Made by a program: the position numbers and the translations under genes
Shown here: positions 20,988-31,973 of the stretch, one piece after another
Numbering within the stretch: position 1 is the first letter of the stretch
Layout: each line of letters begins with the position of its first letter
Assembly: GCA_037176885.1 (NCBI GenBank)
Contig: JAWWNJ010000173.1
Coordinates: 372,001 to 436,000, forward strand
Length of the DNA: 64,000 nt
Reading direction: 5' to 3'
DNA from: Favolaschia claudopus
Taxonomy: Eukaryota; Basidiomycota; Agaricomycetes; Agaricales; Mycenaceae
Notes under the pieces: model-generated
Told to the model about the DNA's origin: nothing
Database searches by the model: none
Seen by the model: the letters and a program-made list of their open reading frames with translations, nothing else

Positions 20988-23236
20988 ATGGGTTCAGACA
21001 ACGACAAGGTATCCCGCCTCAGCCAGCGCACTTTCGGCGTCACGAACCGTATCTGGCTCATCCTCTCTCTCTTTCTCTTCCTCATCACCTTCACCCACTA
21101 CATCGTCCCTATTGTCCCCTCGACCGCTACCCCGACTTACACCTTCTCTAACCTCAATCTCACCCCGAGGAACTATCTGAATGCCTCCGAAGCCTCGCCA
21201 AATCCTTTCGAGTTTTGTCCAGTTTATGGTCCCGGTGACGAGATAGGCCTCAAACACGGCGCGGTCACTCTAGGGAAAACACGACTGCATCTTGGAAGCG
21301 GGGCTCGTATTCAGCGTGTTCTGAACAAGGCTTTGACCGGCCAGCCAGTGACGATAAGCATTATTGGGGGCTCAGGTGAGTTGTGTTCTCTCTTCACTCC
21401 TTTTCCTTTCTTTCTCTTGGTTTTGCCGGGGATACTCGACGATTTATGTCTTCGTTTTCGAGTCTGACCAGTTATTTACTCTTTTCACGCGCGAGGAGGG
21501 CCGCAGGCAGGGCACAAGCATTCGCCGAGTTCTCTGACGGTTTGACGTTGATCCTGCAAGTGAATACGCGTACCCGACGATTCATATATTCGCTGTCAAG
21601 TTTGAGAAGCTCTTCTCTCTTCTCACCCGGGAGGAGGTACGCAGTGGGCGGCAGTGACGAGGGCACAAGGCACAAGCATTTGCCGAGTGCGTTTCTAACA
21701 ATTCGACATTGATTCTGGAAGTGAATTCGCGTGCGGGCAAGCGCGTTCATCCATGCCCAGCAGAGTTCCCCTCCCCGGCGTGGCGTCTGCTGTGCTTGCC
21801 ATTCTCGACGTCAGGGACGATGTACCACCAACTCATGCTCAGATGATAATGGCCGCGCTTTGTGTTTGACGAGAATCGCCCGTGCTTGTGTCCTCGAATC
21901 CCCTTTCTCGTTCCGCTGAAACCGGCCCCCCATTTTATCTGCATGATATTGACAAACGCTGATCTTACTTTCAGTCTCTGCCTGCCACGGTGCTGGAGAC
22001 GACCCAATAGCACCCAAATGCTACCCTTCGCGATTCTTCCAGTGGTGGAACACCGTTTTCCCTCACCCAGCTTCTGAACTCACCAACGGTGCCATGCGCC
22101 GCACCAGCTCCGAATACTTTGCCTTCTGCAGCACACACCACATCCCCGACTCGACGGACCTCGTCATCGTCGAGCTCGACGTCGACGATCGCGCCAATCA
22201 GGAAGCCCAAGACAACTTCGAAGTCCTCATCCGCTCCATCCTCATCCGTCCTGACGCACCCGCCGTCCTCCTCCTCGGCCACTTCAGCCCCGAAACCCAC
22301 ACCGTCTACGGCTACTCCGGCCCCGACAGCATCCACAGCACCGTCGCGCAGTTCTACGACGTCCCGCACATCAGCATCAAGCCGATGGTGTACCACGACT
22401 ATATGCAGTCCCCCGACTCCATCGCGAAGCTCTACGCGGACCAGGTGCTGGCGTCCCCGAATGGCCACGAGCTCATTGCGGAGGCGCTTATCGCGTACGT
22501 GCAGTCGCAGATCTGCACCGCGTGGGGCGTCGCGACCGGCACGTCTTTCGACGCCGTGCCCCTGCGTAGCGCCTTCGACCCGCCCGCTGCCGGCGACGGT
22601 CTCGGTCCTCTGGGCGGTTTGGGGCAGCGCAAAGGCGTGCCCGGCGCCAAAGAAGACTCGGACAACGCCGAGAACGGGAAGCTCGCTGGAGGCGCAGCAC
22701 ACTCCTCCTCTTCAGGCACCCTCCCGCACGGCCCGCTCAACGTCCCCCGCACGCGCATCTCCACCCGCCCGAAGGCCGACCGCGACTTCGAGGAGATTGC
22801 GCCGTTCTGCGTCTCCGCGAACGACCTCATCAACCCATTGCCGCCGTCGCTCTTCTACGGCTCCGGCTGGCACGCGTACCACCCCACCACGGGCAGCAGC
22901 TCCCTCCACACCAAAGCGCACTACTTCTACTCCACGCTCCCGACGAGTAAGCTCCGCGTCCCGATCATGGTCGGCGCGGGCGACGTCGCGGTGTATTATC
23001 TCAAGGAGCCGTTCAGCGTGGTCGGCGAGGGCAGCGCGGTGCAGTGTTGGGTGGATGATAACGTGGCGGGGGCGAAGACGTTGGAGAATGCGGCGGATGT
23101 GGGGGATGCGACGGCGGTGTTGTATTATATCGACCGGTTTGTGTCGAGGGGGTCGCATTATGTTGAGTGTCAGTTGATGGGGGAGGAGGGCAAGGGGGTG
23201 CCGATATTCAAAATCATTGGTATTTTCGCGACGTGA
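20988..23236 (+). CDS. SGNH/GDSL-hydrolase-like type II membrane protein (fungal capsule-associated-type)
   Basis: Two exons (20988-21375, 21975-23236) give 549 residues. A short basic N-terminus is followed by one membrane helix (about residues 22-42, IWLILSLFLFLITFTHYIV), so the rest should face the Golgi lumen or cell exterior. Splicing joins ISIIGGS to VSACHG, placing a GGS-x-S-x-CHG block at the position of the GDSL nucleophile. Further conserved-looking blocks are VIVELDVDDRA, VLLLGHFSPE, YDVPHISIKP and a late H (PNGHELIAE), matching SGNH blocks III-V. The second half adds a domain with CWVDDN and a Ser/Gly-rich linker. The family resembles the fungal SGNH proteins linked to surface glycan O-acylation; substrate and activity are not shown by the sequence. 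The single intron is 599 nt, about ten times the local norm, owing to an internal tandem duplication. Confidence 0.75.
21435..21735 (+). repeat. Two-copy tandem repeat inside an intron
   Basis: Unit 1 (about 21435-21573) and unit 2 (about 21574-21735) share ordered blocks: CGACGATT(T/C)AT, CTTTTCAC or CTTCTCAC, GAGGAGG, GGGCACAAG(...)CA, (C/T)GCCGAGT, TTGA(C/T)(G/A)TTGAT(C/T)CTG and AAGTGAAT(A/T)CGCGT. Identity is clearly imperfect, so the duplication is not recent. It explains most of the unusual length of the SGNH-gene intron. Confidence 0.7.
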
Positions 23237-23499
23237 GCGGGGAGATGCTTTGTTTTGTTGCTAGCACAGTCATAGACTATCGTATGGTATTACTTATTAT
23301 TAGGTTGCGGCGCTCTGGGGGTAGTCGTTCATTGTACTTGTATGCCGCTCACAATCTTTGCATGTTGACCAACCAAAGTTCAAACGTGCGCCCTTCTTCA
23401 TACCTTTTATCGCCACTATCAACAGACGTCGACTTGAATGGCTGTAGGCAGTCGACGCTCGAGATGAAATACAAGGATGTAGTAAAAGAAATGGATTCT
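23237..23499. other. 3' flank of the SGNH-like gene
   Basis: This should contain the 3' UTR and terminator of the upstream gene. No other feature was recognised before the truncated R copy begins. Confidence 0.4.
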
Positions 23500-23960
23500 T
23501 CCCTATCGAGGGAGAATATCGTTCTTAAGAAAGCGACGACGACAACGAGTGGACGGAGAAAGCGACAATCGATGAACCTAAACAAAAATCAGATCCAGGC
23601 CAGCGAAGAAAAGGCAGAGAGCCAACCACAACACCACAACAACCATGATGTACACACGCTCCCAAGTCTCCCTCAAAGTAACTCATCTCGACGCCTCACG
23701 AGTCGAAAACGCGTCCGCTCCACATGACGGCAATCGCGACGAGTGGTGTCGACCACGTACCGCGGCGCACAGACAAAAAGTACTACTGGGCGTCCCCAGC
23801 CAACTGGCCCTTGGTCTTCGCGTCGTGGCCCCTTCAAAAGAAAGGTGGTGTTGATGCTCGATGTGTCTGAAGTTGTCCGCCGCCGCAACAGGGTTCTCCG
23901 CCAGTAGAAGCAACAACCATCACTGCGCGCTGGGGGATTCCGCGAAGGGTGGCCTTCAGC
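23500..23960 (-). repeat. Dispersed repeat R, copy 3 (truncated, inverted)
   Basis: The reverse complement matches the 3' third of R1 (about 16735-17150) and R2 (about 53690-54100). It runs from GGCCACCCTTCGCGGAA through GCGCGCAGTGA(T/C)GGTTGTTGC, GGGGCCACGACGCGAAGACC and GCCGCGGTACGTGGTCGA to the GGATCTGATTTTT tail. The 5' two-thirds, including the intron-like modules, are missing. A small deletion (CCGTTGGTA) and an insertion near 23780 distinguish it. Confidence 0.75.
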
Positions 23961-24702
23961 GTCAATTCAAGTCTTTCGGTGCTTAACTGAAGCCGTGCGG
24001 CGCGCAAGTCGCATCTTATCTCTGGGGAAACAAACGCGGCAGATTCAGCCCAAATATTGAAGAATTCAGAATTGCGCGCCTCGGAACCGGCGCGTTCTGC
24101 GTTTGTCTTGTCGCGGAATTAATTTTGTTTGAACTCACGATTTCTGCGTCGGCGAATCAGCATGCGATGCGAGCTCGACGACACGGAGACGGCAGAACAA
24201 AAACAAAAACAAGCGACATACATAAACATACCTCGAGGACCGGCGCCTCGCCAGATCGACGACCGCGCGCCACGCCACGCCAACAACGGACGAAGAGGAC
24301 GAGGACGAGGACGACGAGGACGACGACGACATTGACCGTAGACCATATGATTAGGAAGCCGCCGCCGACCGGCGAGGTGAGTCTTCCGCATCTGCACAAT
24401 AGATTAAATAAGTCAGAAGGTAGTATGAAATATCCAAGAAGGAGTTTCGAAGACTGACTTTGATGTGCGTACAGAACTTAAAGAAGAAGAGCGAGTCGGT
24501 ATGCACCACCATCCGCGTGGACAGGCCAAGGACACAAGATGAAACGGAACGAAGATGTAGAGCTCACCCCTATAGCTAGAATCTACAAACTCTTGGGACA
24601 GTTGAAGTAATGCAAACTCCACAATTCAGAAATTCAAGGCGAGGTGGCTAGCACTGACAAAGTTGAGCTCTTTGTCAACACTTTCATCAAGAACTTTTTT
24701 TT
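23961..24702. other. Gene-poor region with GA-rich simple repeat; possible Helitron body
   Basis: An acidic-codon-like GAGGACGAGGACGAC simple repeat lies at 24290-24335. No coding frame with a motif was found. If the hairpin at 24703-24717 is a true Helitron end, part of this stretch could be a non-autonomous Helitron, but no 5' terminus could be placed. Confidence 0.35.
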
Positions 24703-24727
24703 CCGTGCGGAGCACGGGTTCAGCTAG
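24703..24727 (+). mobile_element. Candidate Helitron 3' terminus
   Basis: The stretch reads CCGTGC-GGA-GCACGG, a perfect 6-bp hairpin. It is followed after six bases by CTAG, with T as the next base. A short GC-rich hairpin a few bases before CTRR, inserted before a T, is the diagnostic 3' end of Helitrons. No RepHel protein is encoded nearby and the 5' TC end was not located, so a non-autonomous copy is the most that can be claimed. Confidence 0.45.
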
Positions 24728-24797
24728 TGGTTCGATAAAAAAATGCCTCAAATATGTCTAGACATGGTTCGATAAAAAACATGGCCTCAAATATGTC
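24728..24797 (+). repeat. 31-33-bp direct repeat in the CYP51 promoter
   Basis: TGGTTCGATAAAAAA(C)ATG(G) followed by CCTCAAATATGTC occurs at 24728-24758 and again at 24765-24797, separated by six bases. It sits 37 nt upstream of the CYP51 start codon and abuts the candidate Helitron end. It may carry duplicated promoter elements. Confidence 0.8.
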
Positions 24798-24833
24798 GCG
24801 TCTTCGGAGCGTTCCTTCTCACCCCAACCCACC

Positions 24834-26762
24834 ATGTCATACTCTGCCTTCAACGCCTCCAGTCCACTCTCCGATGTCTGGTCAGGCTATCTCGCACAGG
24901 CTCAGCAGGTCCCTAGCTCCCGCTGGATGATCCTCGCCCTCGTCAACACTCCCATCTTGGCCGTCTTCTTCAACGTCATCTGGCAAAAAATTGCTCCCAG
25001 AAAAGCTTCAGACCCGCCCCTCGTCTTCCACTGGCTTCCAATCATTGGCTCTGCTATATGGTACGGCAACGACCCAATTAACTTCTTCCAGACTTGTCAG
25101 GAACGGGTGCGTTCAATCGTTTTCCGTCGTCACAAACTACTCCTCACGCGTCGCAGTACGGGAATGTCTTTACCTTCGTTCTCCTCGGTCGCAAGGTCAC
25201 CGTCGCGCTATCCCCCAAAGGAAGCAACTTTGTCCTAGGCGGAAAGTCGATCGCGTTCAATGCCGAAGGCGCATACACTGTGCGTCATTTATCCCAGTGC
25301 TCATTCATACCATATGCTAATACACCTTCCAGCATTTGACGACGCCGGTGTTTGGCAAGGACGTCCTCTATGACTGCCCCAACGAGGTCTTCATGCAGCA
25401 GAAAAAGTTTGTCAAGTTTGGCCTTACAACAGAAAAATTCCGCGCCTACGTTGGCATGATCGAAGACGAGGTCGACGAATACATGAAGAAGGACCCCAGC
25501 TTCCGCACGTACCAGAACAACGACATTAACGAGTGGGGCAGCTTCGACGCCATCCGCGGCATGGCAGAAATCACCATCCTGACCGCCTCCCGCACGCTGC
25601 AAGGTCCCGAGGTCCGCGAAGGTCTCAACAAGACCTTCTCGCAACTCTACGCTGACCTCGACGGTGGTTTCACGCCCCTCAACTTCCTCTTCGCCAACCT
25701 TCCCCTCGAAAGCTACCGCAAGCGCGACCGCGCTCAGAAGAAGATGAGCGACTTTTATGTCGATATCATCACGCGCAGGAAGCATAATCCTGATGGAGAC
25801 CACCACTACGACATGATTGCTTCGCTGCTCGAACAGAAATATCGCAACGGCGACAAGCTTAGGGACCACGAGATCGCCCACCTCCTGATTGCGCTCCTCA
25901 TGGGCGGACAGCACACCAGCTCTGCTACCCTCGCCTGGGCGATGCTGCATCTTGCATCTCGACCCGACGTTGCGTGAGTTTCAATTTGAATCACTGTTCG
26001 CGGTAACTCAAATCTTGTTCACTGCAGGGATGCTCTGTACGACGAACAGGTCAAGCGGTTCGGCAACCCCGACAGATCACTGCGTCCCATGAGCTACGAA
26101 GACCTCCGTCAACTTCCCATCCTCGACTCCGTCATCCGCGAGACCCTCCGCGTCCACCCGCCGATCCACAGCATCATGCGCCAAGTCCGCGAAGACGTCC
26201 CCGTCCCGGCCACCCTGGCAGCCCCGTCCAAAGACGGCGTCTACGTCGTCCCCAAAGACACATACGTCCTCGCCTCGCCGCTCATCTCCCAGGTCGACTC
26301 GCGCATCTGGAAAGACGGCGCGCAATGGCAGCCGTCGAGGTGGAACGATGCGGAGGGCGTGGCGGCGCAGGCGCTCCATGCGTACACGGATGAGGCGGGG
26401 GAGAAGGTCGATTATGGGTTCGGCGCGGTGAGCAAGGGCACGGAGAGCCCGTATCAGCCGTTCGGTGCTGGTAAGCATAGGTGTATTGGCGAGCAGGTGG
26501 GTTGTTTGTTACTTATCTCTTATGGTGCCATGCTGAACAAGATCTCTGTTCTTAGTTTGCGTACTTGCAGATTGGCACGATTATTGCGACGGTTATTCGA
26601 CGACTCGAGCTTCGGTTGCCGAACCCTGTACCCGAACACAATTACCATGTACGTCGTTTCTGCGATTTTCTTTTCATTCCCTGACGTTCATTCACGTAGA
26701 CCCTCATTCTGATGCCCAAGGATCCCAAAAGTATTCACTACCGGCGCAGGAAGTTCGAGTGA
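24834..26762 (+). CDS. ERG11: Lanosterol 14-alpha-demethylase (CYP51)
   Basis: This is a cytochrome P450 that oxidatively removes the 14-alpha methyl group of lanosterol or eburicol in ergosterol synthesis, anchored in the ER. Six exons (24834-25106, 25157-25279, 25333-25973, 26028-26496, 26556-26648, 26700-26762) give 553 residues. An N-terminal membrane helix lies at about residues 30-50. The substrate-recognition region reads YGNVFTFVLLGRK...FNAEGAYTHLTTPVFGKDV. The I-helix has GGQHTSSAT, the K-helix RETLR, and the haem loop YQPFGAGKHRCIGEQ with the cysteine ligand. All signature motifs are intact. The ATG at 24834 is in a good context (ACCATGTC). The promoter carries a 31-bp direct repeat and a possible transposon end immediately upstream, which could influence expression of this azole target. 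Confidence 0.95.
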
Positions 26763-26999
26763 GGAAGGGCAGGTTATATAGAGCGCGTGTGCACACTGAA
26801 GTTCCTGGTTACGGAGTTAACCAGGTCTCAGATCGTTAATCCTCTGTCACGATCAAAAATCCATCAAAATTTGTCTTTTTTTGTTGATTCGGCGTCCCTG
26901 CCGCTTTCAACTTAGAGCTTGCCCTCGTTCGCGCCAATTCGCTGGAGGCGACGGAGTGACCAGGTCTGCCCGGAGGGTTTTGTTTTTGAAACAAGTTGA

Positions 27000-27850
27000 A
27001 CGAGAAATAGAGAAACGATGGGGAACAGAAAGCACAACAAGGTTGTGAAGTCTGTCAATCTAAAACCTGCCATATGGGGCCTGAATGTCGCTCGGATGAA
27101 AACGGCAACAACTAGTACTGCCACTCGTAGAAAGGGACACCGACAAAAAATCAGATCAAGAACAATGAAGAAAAGGCGAGGCACTGACCATCTGAGGGTG
27201 TTATCCATAAAGGGAAATTTCGCTAATTATATGGTCCCAAAAGGGAACACAGTGATGCGAAGCACCCAGGGAACATGATTCGACATGTCAAGTGAGTTGG
27301 GGAGCGTGTCAGGGAGGCGGTGAAGGCCTTTTGAGCATCCCGCAAGTCGGAACAGGTATTTGTGACCTTAAAAACTGCCGTTTCTGTGTTAACAACACCA
27401 ATTTCCATGTTTTCGGCCTCAGAGAACGTGTCAAGTAGCTTGAAGAGCGTGTAAGTGATGTATTTGAGGAATTCTCGTGAGTGTACAAGCTGTTACCGAC
27501 ATTTGCGGTGCAGAAAATTGCTGTTTTCAACTGGAAAACACCAATCATATTTCTGAGGTGTGTTCAGCCTCCAATATGGGCTCACAGCTTCGACATTAAC
27601 ATTCAACACGTCGGGGTAGGAGAAAAGTGTGGGACAGCAAGCTATCACTTCACTCGAGGACCTAAAGCGAAGCTAGGGAACATGCTAGGTCGGGGAGTTT
27701 CGTTTTAGGATCAACATAGGAGGCGAGAGCGCACAATGTTCTTTTTGATTTTCCGGACGTTCTAGACGAGCACCGTATTGATGTTTAATAGGTATTTGAG
27801 TATGATTTTTGACTTCGGAGGGTATGAGGGGCCATCCAATGTCGTTGGGA
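27000..27850 (-). repeat. Dispersed repeat S, copy 2 (inverted)
   Basis: This is the reverse complement of S1 (19620-20480). The order of landmarks is conserved, including TTTCCCTTTATGGATAAC, GGGACCATATAATTAGCGAA, GAGGCCGAAAACATGGAAAT and GTCCGGAAAATCAAAAAGAA on the minus strand. The tail shared with R lies at about 27060-27170. Together with S1 it brackets a 6.5-kb segment holding the SGNH-like gene and CYP51. The 237 nt between the CYP51 stop and this copy contain only its 3' flank. Confidence 0.7.
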
Positions 27851-28223
27851 CTCTATCGCAACATTGGGGGCAGCAAACCATTTTAGGGTGAGATCTGGGA
27901 GCTGCACAAGGTTCTAGTAACTCGAGAGAGGGGGGGAAATCAGTGTGAAACGAATCTGTGGTGTGGATGGCGGAGGATTCAAATATTCACGAACTTTTGT
28001 TGAAATGGCCCCAATTTGAATTTCTTTCGCCAGTAGAGGACTAGAGTGATGTTTGCAAAAGAACTGGTGCTAATTTATTTAAATGTAGGTAATCCGGACG
28101 TAAAGTATCAAGTATACGGAAAGGGCCTGGCCATATCGACGTGATCCAAGACTCTAGTAGCGATGTGAGTCTATAACCCGCTATTCACCGCCTTTCAGCG
28201 TCAAGTGTGAATCCAATCATACA
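27851..28223. other. Intergenic region, no gene seen
   Basis: AT-rich sequence between repeat S2 and the stop of the transcription-factor gene. No open frame, repeat or RNA gene was recognised. Confidence 0.4.
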
Positions 28224-30998
28224 TCATCCCGGAAACGAGGCCGCTAACGGTGTATGTTGAGCGAAGTCCTGGTGTTCCCAAGCGCCGAGATAATTGGGGA
28301 GCAGGAACCTGTCCATGTCCAGGCCCGGAAATGCCATGAGACTCTCTCCATACGAGGCGTCAGGATCGGACGAGGTGCGAGCGTCTTGCAACTCCGTGAA
28401 AAAGTCGCGGATTTCGTTCGCGATGGGACTAGGCCGCTGATTCAACGGGGAGGTGTACGAGGGCATGGCCGGGGGCGGAGTAGGGATCCGCGATATAGGA
28501 CCACTAGGTGGCTCTGCCTGCGAAGGCGTCCTCCCTACAAGGAGGACATTCTGCTCCTTGGTTTGCGCAAGTCGTCGGCTGACCACTGGCCGCAGCTTAT
28601 CATTCAATATCCAATGAAGGAGGTTGGCAGTTCGTATGGCTGAGTCCCATGTTTGACCCATTTCATGCATATATTCGATGCACATCTCAGTCTGCGCAAG
28701 TGCTCTGTCCAACACGTCATGTGAAATGGATCGGCCGGCGGACGCCTGCAGCGCACGCAACAAGAAAATTGTCCCGGCGCTGAAGATGACTTGCTGCAGT
28801 GTGAGTGACGAAAGGCGCAGATTGTACAACGATGACCACGTCTGTACCAAATCGAGAATCTTCTCCGCAGCCTTGACGCAGAGCTAGTAGAATGTGAGGT
28901 AAATTTGGTGCTGGGGACACGCGCGACGATTATACATGCCTTGACGTGGTCAATAAACGCCCCCGGCGAGGACTTGGGGCGACAAAAGAAGGGTCTATGT
29001 AAAGTGATACAACACCACCAATACGCAAGGTGCAACATGAGCCGCTGCGGCGTAGATTGAGATTGGTTGGCAGGCGTGATGTCCAGCTGGAACGGCAGCT
29101 GATTTCGCCAATTGCTGAGCTCCAAGCTGCATAGGCCGTCAAATCAGATTCAGTCAGCACAAACTCACGAGAACGCACTCAATTTTAGCAACCTGCTTCT
29201 CAGTTTGCGCGCAGTCTGAACGACCTGAGGGACGCAGGCCGTTTCTATTAAGATACATCAAGTTAGCTTGGAACCCCGAGGAGGCGTCAAACAACAAACG
29301 CACACTATGTCAGTAATCTGGCGTGCTATCATGAATAGAGCCGAGGTCTTATTGAAGGTGAGGGTGTAGTAATTCGGCTGCGGAGGTATGTTCGCTGGGG
29401 CGTGGTACCACGGCTCCTGATCCAATTCTTGATCTACAAATGGCATTGGAGTATCCCGATGAGGAGGACCACCGAATTCCCGCCCGAATAAAAGAGCCCA
29501 GCAAACGTCCTAAACTACCAGTCAGCGTCCGATGATCAAGAAGGTGAAACTGGATACAAGTGAGAAGATGTTCCAATGAGCGCAATTCCTCCCAACCATT
29601 TCATCGTGAGTTATCAAGCCAGCTTTGACCCAAGGCGTCGAGTCGAGTCCAAGACCAACTGCAGAAACGGATCAACGAATGAAGGTTACAACGTGGGGGA
29701 GGGAAAGCTGACGTGTCATGCTCAGCCTGATACTCATTCCTACACTTCATGAGAGCTAGCACTGGTTCATACGTATCATCCACGCACCGAAAAAGAGCTC
29801 CGCTTGAATTTGGTCGTCCTTGTCGGCGGCGTAGAAGGAACCAATAAATTCAAGAGCAAGGACTATGCTGAGATTCGGCCGCCGTATCTCCTCGAACATT
29901 CGCGCTTGAGCGGCTAGAACAAAATGCTGTCGCGTTCTGGGGTCTCTCAAATGCGGGTCATCCGAGAACACAGCACATAAAGCCAGTAAAGCATTATGTA
30001 ACATTGGAGAGTAGTGCGGCGTTCTGGGGGGCTCCTCCGACCTGGGGACACTTAATGCGCGGTACATGTCTCGTAGGAAAAGCGAAGGCACTACGCGACA
30101 CATGAAAGGGGTAAAGAACTTGAAGGATAAGTCAAGGATCCTGAACGATAAGATTAGCATCCGGCATTGCGAAGATTGCTCAACTATGACGGACTTATCG
30201 TGTTGTCGTCGGAACATAGGGACCTCAGGTGGCAGGTACCTTGACCAGTCGATCTCAGGATTGAATATATCGGCTACGTCCAGTTGCAGTTCATAGGTGG
30301 CGTTTGAAGTGTGGATATCTGCGTTCTGGGGCACTTCATTGAGTGGTCTGGTGCCGAAACTAACTATGGTGGGCGCTGTAATGCCTTGGTGAAGAAGACC
30401 GCCACTTCGATCGTCCAGCTATGCAGATTAGTGAGAACAATCATTCAGAGGTGCTCCAGTCATGTACCTTTAAACGCTGAGCCGGAACTGTGAGCTCTTG
30501 TGTGATCTCTTGGTCGGAGTTGAACTCGTCCGACTCCGTATCCGAATCCTCAGAATCATACCCTTCCCCCATCACGCTTGATTGTTCGGACGGTGGTCGG
30601 GTTTGTAGATGGTAAGAAACGTCTTGGCAGGTGCATTTCTCCAGCAGACTTTGAAGTAGAAGGACACGGGCATGTAGCGAGTCGGCGCGCTTGCGTAGGT
30701 TTGCATAGGACTCGACCCGAGAGACTCGAGATTTCTTGTCACGCCCCCAAGCACACTGTAAAAAAACCTAAGAGTCACGTAGGGCAAGAAACAGTCTCGA
30801 CGCGTACTTCATCGCTTCGCCCGGAGGCGACGCAAGGTCCACATTCTGGCTGCACGCCGTCACATTTCGACTTCCTGTTGTTGTTGCTCAGCAATGTAAC
30901 CACCGCGCGAATGCACGTACCCACTTCGCGCGGCACACGATACATGCTTGTGTAGCATACGGTCCACGAGTCCTTGCAGCCATAGATCCTTTAGTCAT
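28224..30998 (-). CDS. Zn2Cys6 fungal-specific transcription factor (TF1)
   Basis: This is a nuclear regulator with the standard fungal layout. The ATG at 30998 opens MTKGSMAARTRGPYATQA and a zinc cluster assembled over two introns: CIVCRAKKSKC, then DGVQPECGPC, VASGRSDE and CAWGRDKK (C-x2-C-x6-C-x6-C-x2-C-x8-C). A leucine-rich dimerisation coil (about 30640-30700) and an acidic linker (SEDSDTESDEFNSDQEITQE) follow. Then comes the fungal_trans middle region: EIDWSRYLPPEV, FLRDMYRALSVPRSEEPPRT, PHYSPMLHNALLAL, LGLGLDSTPWVKAG and LMLHLAYWWCCITLHRPFF. A Ser/Pro-rich C-terminus ends in HTPLAASFPG. About ten introns can be placed and all joins tested keep frame. TF2 at the right edge is a close paralogue with the same exon borders. 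Target genes are unknown; the neighbouring MFS transporter is only a positional suggestion. Confidence 0.85.
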
Positions 30999-31973
30999 TG
31001 CCGCTGAAGCTCCCAACTTGAGGAGTCACTCCAGTAGTTGTAGACTTATGGTGATGCGGTCGCCACAGATTTCGAGAGACAAAGTTCTACAGGAGTCCAG
31101 ATCTTTTGAACGTGGTGGTTTGATTCGAGCCCAACAGGCACTGAAGGACTGATCACGGTTGCAAGAGCCCTGGTGGTGAGCGACGAAGGAAGAGTGCTCA
31201 TGGCAGTGATGGTGCCCGGAAGAAATTGCGTGGTAAAAGGTGAAACTGATGATGATGCTATGGATGCTATGAGTAGTTTAACCGCCGAACGTCTGCGCGT
31301 CGCGTCGCGTCAGCTACCAACGGGAATGGATACATCCGCAGTACAGAAGACAACATTTCGATTACTCTACTATACGGGTCTCGGAAAATCAGCGTGTGAT
31401 TCTGCCGGCAGCACCGCGTACAGCGGTTTCCAAAATTCTTGCCGTAGAATAGAAATGTACATAACCACTCCGTGCGAGACCGCAAGGCAGAAAAGCAGAG
31501 GATACTTGTGAGTACTTACCGGTAAGGCTACAACATCCGCAAACTATTTTCAGCGGGTAGGAAGGCTTCTCCGCCGTCAATATTGCTTGGAGACGATTTG
31601 AGAGTACGTGCACTGGCAGTTGACTACGGAGTTTGCTTGCAAATGTATTATGTAGACGTTCACAGGTCACCAGATGTTGGGCATCGATGGGTTGAAAGCT
31701 CTGTGAAAGCGCTCAAAGCTGGCTTGGAATTCATGCCCGGTAACAATGGCCGAGTTTGAGGAGACGGACATGACGGAGACAAAAGTGTAGCAGATCTGTG
31801 CCGCAGCCTGAGATTTCTTGAAATTCACGAGTGAGGACCACGGCTAATTCACCGTGGGGAGTGCCTTCTATCCAGGTAGTTCCAGGCGTAATTCTAGGCA
31901 TGCAACTGCCTCGCATTAAACAGATGCAATTGGGGTAATGGTGGTACAGGTTATTTTGTTAGTCCACTGATTG
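30999..31973. other. Intergenic region, no gene recognised
   Basis: Overlapping frames are open on both strands (plus 31173-31511, minus 31389-31670), but they show no motif, no splice continuity and no paralogue in the window. It should hold the TF1 promoter and the 3' end of the next gene. Confidence 0.45.

Noticed and set aside
21971..22702. 243-codon minus-strand frame, and a 362-codon plus frame at 22089-23177
   Set aside because: Both are shifted or antisense readings of exon 2 of the SGNH-like gene; the plus frame encodes only Ser/Thr/Arg-rich low-complexity sequence.
24290..24335. GAGGAC/GACGAC run as possible acidic coding exon
   Set aside because: It is a simple repeat with open frames on both strands and no adjoining exon.
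25285..25950. 221-codon minus-strand frame
   Set aside because: It lies antisense to the intact CYP51 exon 3 and results from that gene's codon composition.
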